From Congeria kusceri (Eukaryota; Mollusca; Bivalvia; Myida; Dreissenidae), in contig CM051029.1 in the NCBI GenBank assembly GCA_027627225.1, positions 14,120,159 through 14,184,158 of the forward strand: a stretch of 64,000 bases of DNA, given 5' to 3'. Under the pieces are notes generated by a model. That model had not been told where the DNA came from and made no database searches. It saw nothing but the letters and a program-made list of their open reading frames with translations. Numbering within the stretch: position 1 is the first letter of the stretch; each line of letters opens with the position of its first letter. This document shows, piece by piece, positions 1 through 12,970 of the stretch. A program made the translations under genes and the position numbers.

Positions 1-2330
1 TACACGCTACGTTTTACAGCCCTTCGTATGAGCGTAATTTAGTATATTTTAATAATCGGATAGTACTGCACACGTTATATAAGTTTCTTTTTTTTTAATT
101 GGTGAGCATTCGTTTTTCACGTTTAACCTGCAAGCATGTCACAACGCGTGTCAAAATGTTGTTATGTCGGTCAATGCCTTTTATTGCTAAAAAAATTCGT
201 ATATTATGTGTACGTGGCGTGTTGAATGTATGGAAGTTCAAAACGTACTTAGTTTATAGCAACCAAGTTCCATTTAACATGTGCAACTTGATATCGCGTT
301 TGGAAATACCCGAACACGGATGGGTTGTTATCAGGCGTGTAAGATGCTTCTTCAGTTACAAGCGATATATCATCTGTTTTGATAAACCTGCGTAATTTAC
401 GGTAGAATCCGTAAGGCATTGAGCTATTATCTTCCTTATATGATGCAGTTTTAAATTACCCTGCACGAATTTAATATTTACAATCGTTTGTCTGCATGCT
501 TTCGAAACGCAATTTGAAATTATAGAACCTGTTAACCTTGCTATTAAATCAAATGGGGGGGGGGTTAAATATATGGAAAATAAATAGGTGTAGGAGAACG
601 CTAAAGTTGCTTAATCTCCGTATTATACAAAATAAAGCCAGACTAATGTTCGCGTTTGATTTGGGCTTTTATGGCTAAGTTTAGTTGTATATGACATCCG
701 CATATTGTTATCTGTCCGTCTTTTTGCGTCTTAACATTCATTTTTGTCTATACTTCATTTCATTTGACAAAACCTGTTTGGTCTTGGATGGTCACGTTGA
801 CATATTGATTGGATAAATACAATAACTAGCTAAGCATTAAATAAACATTCCCCGCACTGCCTACTCAATAGAAATGTTTCGTTTTTGCCAGCCTACTATG
901 TGTCTATTATTCATTAACATGTCTTTAATTACTTCAAAATGCTCAACATATACGCTCGAAGATATTAGCCAAACTATTACTTAAAAAAACAAAAAATACT
1001 GCACGTCGGCTCTGAGTAACGACTCGTCTGTCGGATAAAACGCTTCTTCAATTTTGATCAACAGGTTCAGCATTTAACAGGTGTTTTTTACAGACCTTTT
1101 GACCTTTTTCGTGATCCACACAATTTGGTCATCAAACAAAGCTCTCGTGGTCAAATAAAACGGCAAAATACGACGTTGAATAAATAATAATCCGTGTGCA
1201 TTTAAACGTAACTTTATTATGTTTACAGCTATTCGAAACACTTCAAAATGGGGACTTGTTTTAACGTCATATTCAGACCACGCGGTTTAATTTCAAATCA
1301 CAACACTTCCCTCCAACCCACTTGCATAAAAGGGTTTAATACCCTGCAGAGTACTAAGATGTGGTTTAAAGTAAACTTTTCATCTAGCACAAAAGCTATT
1401 ACGAAGTGTTTTAAATTAATGAACAATATGAGGATCCAATATATATATATATATATATAATATGTTGTCATACATGAACTTGAGTGCACAATTTAAGTTA
1501 CATGGTAACATAGCCATAAAACGCCATCATTAAGAGATACTAAACATGTCCGTGAGTATTTGTTAAACGGTTTGTTCTGATGCTTACTATATATACAGTG
1601 CTATTTGTCTTCCGAAGAACACAATTTGTTGGTGATTGAAGAATTGTGTAAATACCAATACATTATTTTGCTTTCGTGGGCCAAAAGCCCATTAATTGCA
1701 ATATAATTTACTGGGAACTGTAATGCTTGTTGTAGTTATGACACTGGAATCAATGAACACCGAGTAATGCATTAATGCATATGCGTCAGGCAACATGAAA
1801 TCAATACTTCATTTGTAAAAGTTTACACAAATTAACACATTCATATTTATATAAAAATAAGGCAACAGGGTTAAAATTGCACGACTGAACATAACACAAC
1901 AAACGGGAATGATATTTATATGGTATGCATAGTAAATAAGTGGGCGTGATATCACAAATTGGCCAAACAGTAACGCATAAATGACTGTGTAAACTAGCAA
2001 CTGCAGAAAAAAAAAACAATCCTGATAAATTTGGGTCGTAATCGCTGTCGTATTAATGCCTACACTATGTTACGCGAAACACGCCTCATTGTATCGTCCT
2101 ATTATAACACTCATACTATATCAATACAAAATCTTATAAAAATAAATTACGTCAAATAATAATATTCATGCACATGCAGTAAGTTTTCTGCTGCCTTAAC
2201 TGACCCAAATAGTATTATTGTGCTTTTTTTCTCAATCAGAAGCAAGTTATTAAATATTTTTCATTACACATGCCGTACTATATGTATTGGGTATTCACAA
2301 ACTGTGACTGTTGTCTCTACAACTTATCGA
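1..2330. other. No gene recognised (3' flank of gene A)
   Basis: AT-rich sequence with a G9 run near 555 and a TA repeat at 1439-1459. Scattered short open frames show no domain, splice pattern or homology I recognise. Part may be 3' UTR of gene A. Confidence 0.6.
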
Positions 2331-2527
2331 TTACTTAATGTTCAATTTTAAGTTCTTATACGCTTGAACATTACTGAAGGAGGTCGTTTCAACACTTTCT
2401 GAACCCTCGGATGGACTGTTGTTTGAAATTTGGGTTGTTGTATCTGTGGTTGCCATGACAATACCGGAGTATTCATGAACGGTTGTTTCAGCAGAAAAAG
2501 TTTCGTATTGACCAGGTTGTCCAGATT
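2331..2527 (-). CDS. Gene A exon 8: terminal cytoplasmic exon with YETF and EYS
   Basis: Acceptor cactttcag at 2528-2529; CDS runs 197 nt to the stop. Conserved GQYETFSAE then HEYSG, followed by a Thr/Ser-rich end with AYKNL. Genes B and C have the same YET-xAE-EYS block here. The downstream side (below 2331) would be 3' UTR; no AATAAA was picked out. Confidence 0.83.
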
Positions 2528-5500
2528 CTGAAAGTGTAAAAATGTATATTATATATAGATTAAATATATGTGTTATCATCTGTATATATGTTTAACCAAT
2601 GCACAATTGATTGTTAATGCAAACAATTTGAAACTTGTTGTTACCAACAACACAACTTTCATATCCCCTATCTGAAGGCATAGCCGTTGGTAAGTTTAGC
2701 CTGAAATATATAACGCATATAGATATCCACTAAACACCATTACATTAATATATTATTCAGTAGATTTAACATCATATTGCTTTTTATGTAGGATATGCAT
2801 GCATACAGATTTCTATAGATAAATATGCATATATTAAGCTGGAAACAATTATTTAATTTAATATAATTTATAAACACAAACTATTAGACATTGTTTAATT
2901 TTCAGATCAATATGCACTTGAGTATGTATTATCACGAATGCATACGTGTGTAGTTTACAAACTATTACGACCAAGTAAATACTTATTAATATGTCCGACC
3001 TTGGTCTTTGTAAGTTATCGTACTGTCCAGAAGGACTGCAATGCTCTGAAATCACCCATTGAAGCCATATAGTACTTAACAGTTCTACGTTTAACAGTTC
3101 TACGTTTTATTAGTAATGTATTAATTGACATCAATTAGATATTGTGACAATCGAATAATATTATATGAATAACTAAAAATAATGTTTAACAACCCATGGC
3201 TTAAAATGTCCAATGACCAATCGTGAATACATTACACGACACAAAACCAATGAAACAATTTAAAACAATTTCATGCGGTTCAAAACTGAATCAAGTAGAC
3301 GAATGTTAAGATGTATAAATCAGTTTGCTACACATCAATTCGGATAGCTGCATTATCAAAAAAGAAGGATTAATTGATTCAGGGATATTTACCATCTGAC
3401 GAAGAACAACACAAAACATTGTGTTTAATCGATAATGACCAGAAATGCAGTGATGTTATTATAGTGATAAGAATAGTAAATGCTCATGCATACCATATGT
3501 CTGTATTAGCTTCTTACGGCATTTCCAAATCAACCTCTCAACAAAGATTGCAATAATGCCTCCACCCATAACACCACCCAGTGTTACACCGACTAATAAC
3601 GAAACGGATGTAGATGGTTGTCTCACGAGAGCAGAATTGTCTGGGGTAACTTAAACACAGCAATATTATGAGTGAAGATTTCAGTAACTAAATACTAACA
3701 AACGCAAATATTGGCAATTAATGTCTCAATATGTTTTATACTAGTTTAACCCCATTTTAAAACGTCATTTATACAAGCGATATTATATTTCCGAAGAGTT
3801 CCAACCTGTATGGTTTGAGACAAGGGTACCATAAGTCATAATGTCCGTCTCCTCCGATGAGCCAACACCGTTTTCAGCCAACAGCTTTAACTCATAACAC
3901 GTTCCTGGAACCAAGCCTTCCACATTGTATGTATATTTGAGGTGCACAAGAATTTCAGTCCAATTTGTTGACTGTATTTTTCTAAACGTGATCACAAAAC
4001 GCTGTTCGTCATCTCCATCAAAACCTGGTTCCCAATGGAGTTCCATCATTGTCTCTGTGACTGATTGGACATAGAAGTATTTGGGGACATCCGGTCTCGC
4101 TATGACATGCACGAAGCATTTTGAATCGTAAATATTAATTAACAAAATAAGCGAAATATGCGATATGTATACACATATTGGCAAAATTAGAACACACCAT
4201 ACGTTTGTAAGAGAAACGGGTGATTATGTACGATTACAAAGCGCCCGTGTCAATAAACGTATTAAAAGTGCTCATACGACTTCAGTTTAACGGTTAAAAC
4301 GCACAGCATTGCACAAGGCCACTGTTTACTAGATACCTAGTGGGAATATGTAACGTAATTTGAAGGTCATTACAACTGTAGCTGATCCGACATACTTTTT
4401 GTAGTGTTATACGTTTGTATTCATGTTACGGGTTAAGCATCATAGTTACGACATGAAGTCACTAGACTATGTACATAATATACTTACTTAAAACCGTTAT
4501 TTTTATTATATTAATCGACGTCGTGGAAAATACAGCTGAAGTTCCATTCAGCGAGTAATATGTGTTTATGGCCTCGCAAGAAATGTTTTCATCTGTGAAC
4601 TTTAGTATTACAGTGCTCCCGAACGAATGGCCTCCTGGGTAGAACCAGCTGTAAGATGGAGGCGGATATCCAGAGGCCGAACACTGAAACTCCACCGGGA
4701 TGTCTTCGCGGACAGTTGCATTTCCCGAGACGAGAGTCAAATTACGTGTGATTGTAGGCTTTGAAACCAGGACTAAAACGAAGAAATCGATATATATTAA
4801 ATGGAATTGATTTCACGTCGATAAATTAATGTTAACTTAAGAAAGTCATAAAGTTATCAATGTGTATCGTAATTACCTCAGTAACTAGCAATACTATAGC
4901 AAGTCATAACACACATTTACAGCATGTGTCCTTTGATTAAAACAGCTTGATGTATGTTAGCGGTATATTTTATTCACTTACTTAGCAACAATGCGATAGG
5001 TTTAACAAAAATTCTAACACATTGTTTTATATTCATATAAACACAGAAGCAAAATCAAGTATGGGTTATTCTGCAACTATTATGCACAGGGTCTATACAT
5101 TTGAAGCACACTCTACCAAATAAACACTTCCTTTACAATTGTGCCGATACATTTAACCCAAATGTTGTAAAGCTTTTTATCATTGAAAGTTCGGCGACCG
5201 AATACTATATAAATATCACGCCTCACATCATATTATCAAGCCGAGAATGGTAGAGTCAACTAATGCATTAGCCGGTATGGGCATTGAGTGTGTACAGCTA
5301 TATTTATTCTCGTCAATTTTGAAAGATGCGTGATCGATAGGACGTTTCTACAGCTCGTTAGTTTAAATCAGTAATAAATACGGCGAAATATGGGCGAAAG
5401 TTAATGGTGTGACACAAAACGGAATAGTAAACAAAACGAAATAGTACACAGTTTATGGAAAGTGTTTAATATATATTCAGAACACATCGCGATAAACGTT

Positions 5501-8500
5501 AGTCGTAATCTGTATATGAGTCGTGACGACACAAACCAGTTTTCACTGAACAGACATCGTTATAAAGGATTGTGTTGTGTCGTGTTAGTAATTACCAATA
5601 ACGTAACACACGATTAAAGAAATCATGCTTCGTCGATGTCTAAAATTAGTTTGGACAGCGATATTGATAATCGGATACAGGTTCGGAGACAAAACGTTCT
5701 GATCAGTCATGGTGATTTTGACAACAAATCGCGTTTCTGGTTAGTACGTTTCAAACGAACACTTGAAATAAAAAGGTTAATCTTTTGATACTTGACGATG
5801 AAATGCAAATACTTGATACTACCGGTGCATAGATAAAATATACATTGTTCACTTTACACAATGTTGTTGTTGTTTTAGTTCTAACTTACGACGCTTAGTA
5901 TGAACAGTTTCCGTTAATTTTCACTCCATTTATGAATTCAGCTAACAGTTTTAATGCCTTGTAGTATTATGCATTCATTTGTTTGTCTATCGATGTGCAT
6001 TCATGAATACATTTATCATTTAGGAAAATTGAGGAAGGACAACAGAACAGCCGTCGCTTATGATTCTGGGCGGAGCATCATTTACAACTAGCACGTAACA
6101 TCTACTGGACATGTTCAGGTAAAAAACCGCGTTAGAGACGAAATAATACTATAGCGTCATAGTTTGTTGTCGAATAACCCATGGCCTTAAGTTGAATCCC
6201 TACGCATCTAAACTTCCGGCCGTGGGTTATTCGACAACAAATTATGACGTAAAAGTATTATTTCTTAAATGCATTGTAATTATTTTAAACCTTATTTAAG
6301 CTTTTGTATTGAACATATAATAATAATAAAGCCTGTCAAACTGTCACAATTTTGGCTACGATTGCTCACGATTGATCGTGGACATGTTAATCGTGATGAA
6401 TCGGGAGGCACAGTGTCCCAATTGCATCTTCCTACGTATGCTGACGGTTGTTGTAGTGCGAGACTACGGATATCAACTACACTTAAAGGATTCCGCAGTC
6501 GATTCACCACGGTATCTCAAAGACATGTTGCGATCAGCTACGGTTCTTATACGCTAGCGTCAGGTAAACGCTAGGGTAAACGACGAAAGCAGACGATTGT
6601 TAACGTTTCTCTTAAGATTCCAGTACGATTAAGAAAATTTTTTTCACGACGAAACTACGAGCAGCTTATAACATTCACGTTTCACTACGCTTCCAGGCGA
6701 TTTGGACATCACGATGCCTCGTGCAAAATCGATACACCAACGTAGGCAAACGTAGTGAGTGCGTAGTATCAACTTGACAAACCGTGCAAGCAACGTGATC
6801 AATCTTTGCGTTGTCGTGAATCACCATGTATATTCGTGAGTAGTCATAATAATTGTCGCAAAAGATCCAACTGGTAGCGCAACTGAACCTTACAGAGAGC
6901 GTAGAAATACGTATCATATACGTAGCATACGTAGGACAGTCATTTATATTCATGAAAACAATCCTGATTATACACGAAATGCCACAAATGCCTATGCAAT
7001 GGCAGTAATAATATGCCACAGTGAGATATGATTGCACTGGGATTGTCCTACGTTTTTAAAAATCGTGGCGGCGCTATGATACGTCACGAATGTTCTGAAC
7101 GTGTTGAACACTGTCGTGGCGCTTCCCAATCGATACGTATCACCCAATATTTTTCAAGATTTACACAGACGCCAGAAGGTATGTGTTAACGCTTGACCTC
7201 GCTTCACCAAAGTTTTGTACACCGTGGGCAATCCTTGCCAAAACCGTGACAGTGTGACCGAGGCTTAAATGACAATTCTCACTTAAACGATATTCAGATC
7301 CGCATAATACATGGTAGTTGGTGTGGAGAAATAAGAAAGAATTGCATGAAAAACAATGACATTAACTTGAATTATGCATTCGATGGAAATAAGGAAGACA
7401 CATAAATGATGAAATGTTGTCCAACGGCTATGATGTTTGTTGTTGTTGTATTTTTTACATTTTACATACGTATCTAGGTGAAAGTAAAACTAGGTAAAAA
7501 CTTACATTGAATAATCAAGCTTGTGCCTCGTTGCATAGTTATATTTGTTGTTTTGAACAAGTAGTATGCTGTACACGACAAATTCTCACTGGCGTATGAA
7601 GTTGGTGTATATCGCAGGATGCTGGTAGCAACATAAGAGATGTATGTATAGGTGGCCATGTCTGTGACGTTACATCCCGCAACAAACCAATGTAGACTTG
7701 CACCTGGTCTACTCATCGAGGTGGTACACGTGAATGTCGAGTGCTCATTGTATACTGGATATGACACGTTTGTCTGTAGGAGGAGTGTCAACGAAGTAAG
7801 GTTTACTGAAAAGAAAATAAGTGCACTTAAAATCATATATGCAGTTAGCAGCACGATTAATTATATTAAAATTGCTATGTAGCAACGCATATATATCCTC
7901 ATCGTCATCACATCGGGAAATAGTTGGTTCTTACACTTGAACGATCACATGGATATAAACAGTTAGGCGTTGAATTTTAATCCCATGAACCATTATTATC
8001 AATAGCGTTCTACTTCTTGTCTAAACAAATGTACCTACTGACTTTTACCAATCTTAGGATTCTTTATTTGTTGCACGGACCAGTTTATCGTTTTCCAAAT
8101 ATTAGTCTGTTTAAAATTGTACTGAACTTTGACCCTAGGATCCAATAATCAAAAGGGATTTACTCGTAATCATGACTAAACTACCTCACACTTTTTACGA
8201 ACATATACCTAAGGGTACCATGATTTTTGTTTGGGCTAGTTTTACTACTGGTCACTTTAAGTCAGTTTGACCTTTACCTCTGACCCAATGACTGAATAAT
8301 CATTAAGGATCATTAATTAGTCATGACCAATCTACCTACCAAGTTTCCAAAAACCTAGCCCTACGGGTTCTGTAGTTATTGACTAGACAACTGTTGCATC
8401 AATTGGTGAGTTATTTTTTTAATAAAACATTTGGATAGTTTGCAATTTATCTTTGACTCAACGACCCAATAATAATATGGTTACGCTAATTTTAATAACA

Positions 8501-10015
8501 AGCTAGTGATCAGATTTGACAAAAACCCACATACCATAGTGTTCTGTAGCTATTGCCTTAAATATATTTTACAACTATTGGCCAGTTTGACTTTCACCGT
8601 TGACCCGATGACCCAATAATCAAGAGAGGTCTGCTTATACTCATGACTTATCTACCAGGCTATAGACCTATTGGGTAACGCAGTTATTGGTCAGATTATT
8701 ATTGGGTGTTTTTATTATCTTTTGGACGGTTCGACCTTGATCGTTGACCCAAGGACCCACAAATCAATAGGGGTCATGTACTAGTTCTGGCAAACATATC
8801 TAGTAAGACTATGGTTGCGAAGTTTGTGCTAGGAAAATATATTTCAATTATTGGTTTTTAGTGATAATTTGATTGGTTTTACCTTGTCTTTTGACCAAAT
8901 GACCCCAGAATTAATAATTTATAAAAGATCCTCTACTTGTCATAATCAAAACCCCTATGAAGCTCGAAGCAAGGCCTAATGGTATGGAGTCATTGCCTAG
9001 ATAAAGTATGGCCTTCCTGCAGACCGACGGACTGACGGCCCGATGGACGAACACAGCAACATACCCCCGCCCCTCGTACGAATGCATACTTATATATAAT
9101 TTATTAAAATGCTCTGTATACATGAGCGACATTTAAACACAAAATAACCAGCACTGATGCGCTGCATATTAATATAACGCCTTGACTGTCTTATGTTATC
9201 ACATTTCGTATCGTCCTGTTTGGGAATATCTTATTATGTCCAAAATACGTATTATTATGTTAAACTGCTGTGACATCATATACTATGATCAGGCAAACTT
9301 GTTTTAAGAATATGCCATTATTGTTAAATGAAATTTGGTATGTTCTATGATAAGGTGAAATTGTCTTAAGAGTATAGTATTATTTTCAAATTACGTGTCA
9401 TTATGGTACAAGATATCCTGACAAAACAACATAAACGTTTGATATATATATAACATATATGACTAAAATAAAAACACAAAGAAAGACAATTTAAGACAGC
9501 CCCGGCGTTCCATACACAATTGTGATCGCTTGTCATGACTAGGTCTCCCGATAAATAATTTTAAAGTAATCCAATGCATTCATTGACTTCAATACATGTA
9601 CAATTTTACCAATAAACAATAACATCCCGAACAATATCATAACAATAAAATAATAGCCGCACGCAAACAAACACACCAATACACCCATCTAAACATACAT
9701 ACATACCTGAGTTTTGAATGCATATCGACCTGTTCTGAATGGTTGTCTCTTTGAAGCAGTTATATTCTCCAGTTGTTGTTTCATTTAATGTCATAATAGT
9801 AATGTATGTTGATGTGAGGTCGCCATTTGAAGAAATGGTGTAGACGCCAACGATTGAGTTTGAGCATTCGGCAGCATATACAACTGCGCACTCGCCCATA
9901 TATGTTGTTTCTTTATAACATGTTACCTTTCTTTGTAGTGTGTTACTCCAATTGAAATCAAACACCAGTTGCACATTGTGATCTCCTGTTTCGGCATATT
10001 GATGAATGCAGGACG
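2331..10015 (-). CDS. Gene A: short Ig-FN3-TM receptor with tyrosine tail (8 exons; 5' end not found)
   Basis: Spliced minus-strand gene: exons 9707-10015, 7506-7805, 4488-4772, 3806-4099, 3518-3649, 3000-3045, 2645-2700, 2331-2527. Every junction is GT-AG. Ectodomain introns are all phase 1 and tail introns run phase 1, 2, 1, so 1,619 nt close into one 538-residue frame with a single terminal stop. Order: three Ig domains, one FN3, TM helix, about 100-residue cytoplasmic tail with YDNL, YESC, YETF and EYS motifs. Exons 2 and 3 are counterparts of gene C Ig1 and Ig2; counterparts of C Ig3-Ig8 are absent, and FN3 follows directly. Likely a plasma-membrane receptor or adhesion protein signalling through phosphotyrosine; ligand unknown. 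No signal-peptide exon was recognised upstream of 10015. The first exon is the least certain. Intact frame and splice sites argue for a functional short paralog, but expression is unproven. Confidence 0.72.
2645..2700 (-). CDS. Gene A exon 7: cytoplasmic YESC exon
   Basis: Acceptor atttcag at 2701-2702, donor GTAACA at 2643-2644; 56 nt, phase 2 in, phase 1 out. Contains SDRGYESCVV, equivalent to SEYESC in gene B and GSYETC in gene C. Confidence 0.8.
3000..3045 (-). CDS. Gene A exon 6: cytoplasmic YDNL exon
   Basis: Acceptor gatttcag at 3046-3047, donor GTCGGA at 2998-2999; 46 nt, phase 1 in, phase 2 out. Reads SPSGQYDNLQRP, matching gene C THPTGQYEDLVREP in sequence and phase. Too short to support alone; the paralog comparison makes the case. 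Confidence 0.8.
3518..3649 (-). CDS. Gene A exon 5: juxtamembrane and transmembrane segment
   Basis: Acceptor gtttaag at 3650-3651, donor GTAAGA at 3516-3517; 132 nt, phase 1-1. Encodes a Ser/Thr-rich linker, a Gly/Val/Ile-rich helix of about 21 residues (VSLLVGVTLGGVMGGGIIAI) and a basic stop-transfer end (WKC plus R). Confidence 0.82.
3806..4099 (-). CDS. Gene A exon 4: fibronectin type III domain
   Basis: Acceptor gtcatag at 4100-4101, donor GTTGGA at 3804-3805; 294 nt, phase 1-1. FN3 landmarks: ELHWEPGFDG (B-strand Trp), VEGLVPGTCYELKLLAENGVG (the L-PGT-Y and AEN-G signature). Strongly similar to the FN3 exons of genes B and C, all with W-PGF(D/N)G. Confidence 0.87.
4488..4772 (-). CDS. 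Gene A exon 3: Ig domain, counterpart of gene C Ig2
   Basis: Acceptor gttttag at 4773-4774, donor GTAAGT at 4486-4487; 285 nt, phase 1-1. Core residues: VEFQCSASGYPPPSYSW, PGGHS, ENISCEA. The same GYP-PSY-W, YPGGHS and ISC pattern is found in gene C 61002-61292, marking it as that domain's paralog. Confidence 0.82.
6141..6263. repeat. Imperfect 46-bp inverted repeat (foldback/MITE-like) in a gene A intron
   Basis: Arms 6141-6186 and 6218-6263 with a 31-nt loop; core GGGTTATTCGACAACAAA matches exactly. No coding content and no clear target-site duplication. Confidence 0.8.
7506..7805 (-). CDS. Gene A exon 2: Ig domain, counterpart of gene C Ig1
   Basis: Acceptor cttttcag at 7806-7807, donor GTAAGT at 7504-7505; 300 nt, phase 1-1. 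It has STFTC, LHWF and LSCTAYY, the Ig Cys-Trp-Cys core, and four NxS/T sequons. It aligns with gene C 61493-61798 over its whole length (shared LTSLT, STFTC, SRP, MATY/LATY). The intron just upstream reads through from an in-frame ATG as a hydrophobic stretch (MILSALIFFSV) that could serve as a signal peptide if transcription began there. Confidence 0.8.
8095..9085. repeat. Degenerate ~150-bp tandem repeat (mollusc GACCCAATGACC type) in a gene A intron
   Basis: The block TTGACC(C)xxTGACCCAATAATCA recurs near 8132, 8280, 8455, 8600, 8742 and 8893, each followed by CATGAC(C/T)xxxCTACC and a GTTATTG-ACA block. The right end carries GACGGACTGACGGCCCGATGGACG and ACCCCCGCCCC. Non-coding; lies between gene A exons 1 and 2. 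Confidence 0.75.
9707..10015 (-). CDS. Gene A exon 1: N-terminal Ig-like (V-type) domain
   Basis: Acceptor tgcag at 10016-10017 and donor GTATGT at 9705-9706; 309 nt, phase 1 on both sides. The frame carries a first cysteine in KVTCYKE and an F-strand TGEYNCF, the Ig YxC signature. The canonical tryptophan is not evident. The first codons also read plausibly in another frame (RPAFINMP), so a small 5' frameshift or a different acceptor is possible. No counterpart was seen in gene C within the window. Confidence 0.6.
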
Positions 10016-12970
10016 CTGCAATGTAATAATATTGTCAAGACAGAAGACTCTGCTACCATCTACTTTTACAAGTGTGCAAATATAATTGTTTTGTCTTGCA
10101 AACAACACAATGGTATTTACCTGAACTTGTATATACCATCCATAATATTGAAAATACACGTATTAAAGCAAGTGAAGGCATTTAAATGTGTGAATAATGC
10201 CTAGTGATGTAAATGACCCAAGTTACAGGACCCATTTGTGCTTGTGATCTAAATTATGGCAAATCAAAGCGCAGGATGTCTACTTAATCATTTATTTAAG
10301 ACATGTTTATGCTTGTCATCGATATTAATTAACCATTTCTATGATAAAAATAATAATATAAAAGCGAATACTATTCCATAATGTTTTGGTATGCTAAAAA
10401 TGTATTAAATAGTATTTAATTTACATATTCATATTTTTTCGTATCTTTTAAAGTATATACATAATGACGAAGACAATTAGAAACGGAACACTAGATTCCA
10501 CAATTTAATGTACAATGAACACATTGCTAATTTGTTGGTAAAAATGATATAACTATATATTAACACATCAGTCCCCTGTTGATGTATTAAAAGAGGTTAT
10601 ATAATGTATAACCATTGGTATACCAATTTATTTCTAATGTACACATATTGTGCTTCGTACATTATGCTATGAGTCCGTAGTGAAGATTTAATGTATCTAC
10701 CGAGAAAAAGACAACGTGTATGCATTGCACATAATTAACTTATCACATTAACATGCAAGAGAAGTTTTTTTAGCGTTATTATAAGGTTCTTAAATTACTA
10801 CCATTTTAATTGCAACATATAAAATAAAAAAGGACAAACTCCACATTTAAACGTGTTTCGACTTTTAATAGTCTTCAACAGGTGTGAATGAAGAATGTCA
10901 GCAAAAAATGCATTGATCACGACATGACGTTGATTTAAGTAACGTTATTTTGCACGTACCTTTTAACATCTAATTAATTGTGTAAAATTTAAATAAATCT
11001 ATTAAATTTTGTAAAAGTACATATTTATATGACATACCAATAACATGTTTTATTTAATATATAATTTAATTAATACATAACTTATTCAACACATTATGAA
11101 TAACTGGGCCGGATCCAGAAAAGAAGCCCCTAGTGTCCCCCATTTTATTGTGAATAAGTGCCTACGTGCTTACTATGACGGTTATCTCAGTTCAGCGATT
11201 ATGAACAGTGTAGGGACACGGCCAAGAGCTTTGTTTCAAAGTGCCTGTTTTAAAATGTACACATAACATAGGATTGGAACCAGCATGAAGGACATGCCAC
11301 ATTCGCCCCCACCCCTCCTTTGCATATGTGCCTTGGTCTTGGATAAGCGATAATGATCACTTTAGGAGCGCCGCCTTGTCAAATTTCAATTTTACTATTA
11401 ACATTTCATGTTTTAGATATATAAAATGCATAAGCTTTGGGGACAGCTAGGGAGCACGTGCCTCATGTCCCCTACTCGGTAAATCCTTGCGTAAATACAA
11501 TGCGGGATGCCGGTTTATAAACAGGTCGTATCTTAAGCTGGTCATCTTAAACTGGTCTTGTATGGGATTTACGACCAGACTTGCGGCCAATGTATTGCCT
11601 TTTATAAAGGTCGTCGCATGTATCCAACCTCTTCGCAGAGATATAACTGTGTCCGAGCATAGCTCAATTTTAAATCCCTGCCGGCATGAAGTTCCACGTG
11701 ACCATAGGGAAACGCATGATAAAAACGTGCACAACGTACAATCCTTGCGTTGTTATGTTCACTTATTTATTTATTTGTTTATTTATTGTTTTTCATTTTA
11801 AATCGTAATACATGTATATATACCTGTACCAATCATGCAACATGTCTGTGTCATTGTTATAAAATAATAATGATAAAATTAAAATTGTTGCAAACATAAA
11901 TCTTCAACTCCTCATAATCGTCTCCTTCCAAATATGTAAGGTTTTAACTGGTCGTGGCAGTGGTAACTGAGAATAGAACCAATGGGGAAGTAACCACTGC
12001 GAGTACAACTGTCTAACAAATGATCTTGCAAATGTTGTCAATTCCATAATCTTAACGTTATTTAATAATTAAAATCAATTGTTGAATGCTCTATTTGCCT
12101 TTCACGTAACTCTTATTGGAAGCATGAGGTCGTTAGATCAGTTTAATGCTGAGCATTATAAAAATAGTTAATATATGTACATGAAATTCGTATGCTAAAC
12201 ATGTATCACTGTAGAAATAAGACACCTGTATATGCGTATGTGTATGCAAAACCGTTAAATTAGTTCGCAAACTATTGTGTTTTATTGCACATGCCTGCAT
12301 GATATATATTTCAACAAAAAGTGTGATAGTGTTGCGAATCATCTATATTATTGTTTTTAATATTGACAGTTGCTATTTGTGTTTGTCCAGCTATGTTTGT
12401 GAAGACATAATTACATGTATTAATATTTCACAGGACTTCAGAAACACGCCAAAATATGGCAAATTGCCACCAAAAGGTTTTTGAACTACCTTAAAACTTA
12501 CCTGTAACTCTCGACAATATCAATATCCACACACATACCAAGAGAAACATCGCCTCTGTTTATTACCACAATATATCCCTAACAAAGTTAATTTTAATGA
12601 CAGATGGAAATAGATAGGAAATGCGAGTTTCGTTCATAAGGTGTTATAAATTCCATTACCACTAATATTATTAGTTACACAGTGAACTGTTTACATTTAC
12701 ATTAACTGTATTAACAATATGTGATTTCAATGACATACCAGTGTGTACGTTGTATTTATAAATTTAAGCTTCCGCATTTATTAAGAGCTCTCTATCAGTG
12801 TGTTAACATTGTTATTTATCCCATCATCATGCATACATTGACGAAATAAGACCCCATGGAATAAACTTTGCTTTATTTCAACACTGTGGTGATAAAGCTG
12901 TCACGCGCACCGGACTACATTTTATATGACGTCATTTGCCACGGTTCAGTAACTCGCCATAGTTTACCTT
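10016..12970. other. No gene recognised (upstream of gene A)
   Basis: Expected to hold the gene A promoter and signal-peptide exon, but no convincing ATG-hydrophobic exon with a phase-1 donor was found. A 34-bp block at 12779-12812 recurs at 50519-50553. Confidence 0.5.

Noticed and set aside
99..395. 98-codon frame near the left edge
   Set aside because: No recognisable domain, composition like its surroundings, no splice partners; not supportable as a gene.
2645..2689. Alternative acceptor giving a 27-nt gene A tail exon
   Set aside because: It would suit a direct TM-to-YESC join, but the YDNL exon at 3000-3045 explains the phase fully and is conserved in genes B and C.
6269..7037. Open frames on both strands between gene A exons 2 and 3, as missing Ig domains
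   Set aside because: No Cys-Trp-Cys pattern or phase-1 splice sites; sequence next to a foldback repeat.
10016..12970. Signal-peptide exon for gene A
   Set aside because: Several ATG-led hydrophobic stretches exist, but none has a phase-1 donor in a convincing context, so none is called.
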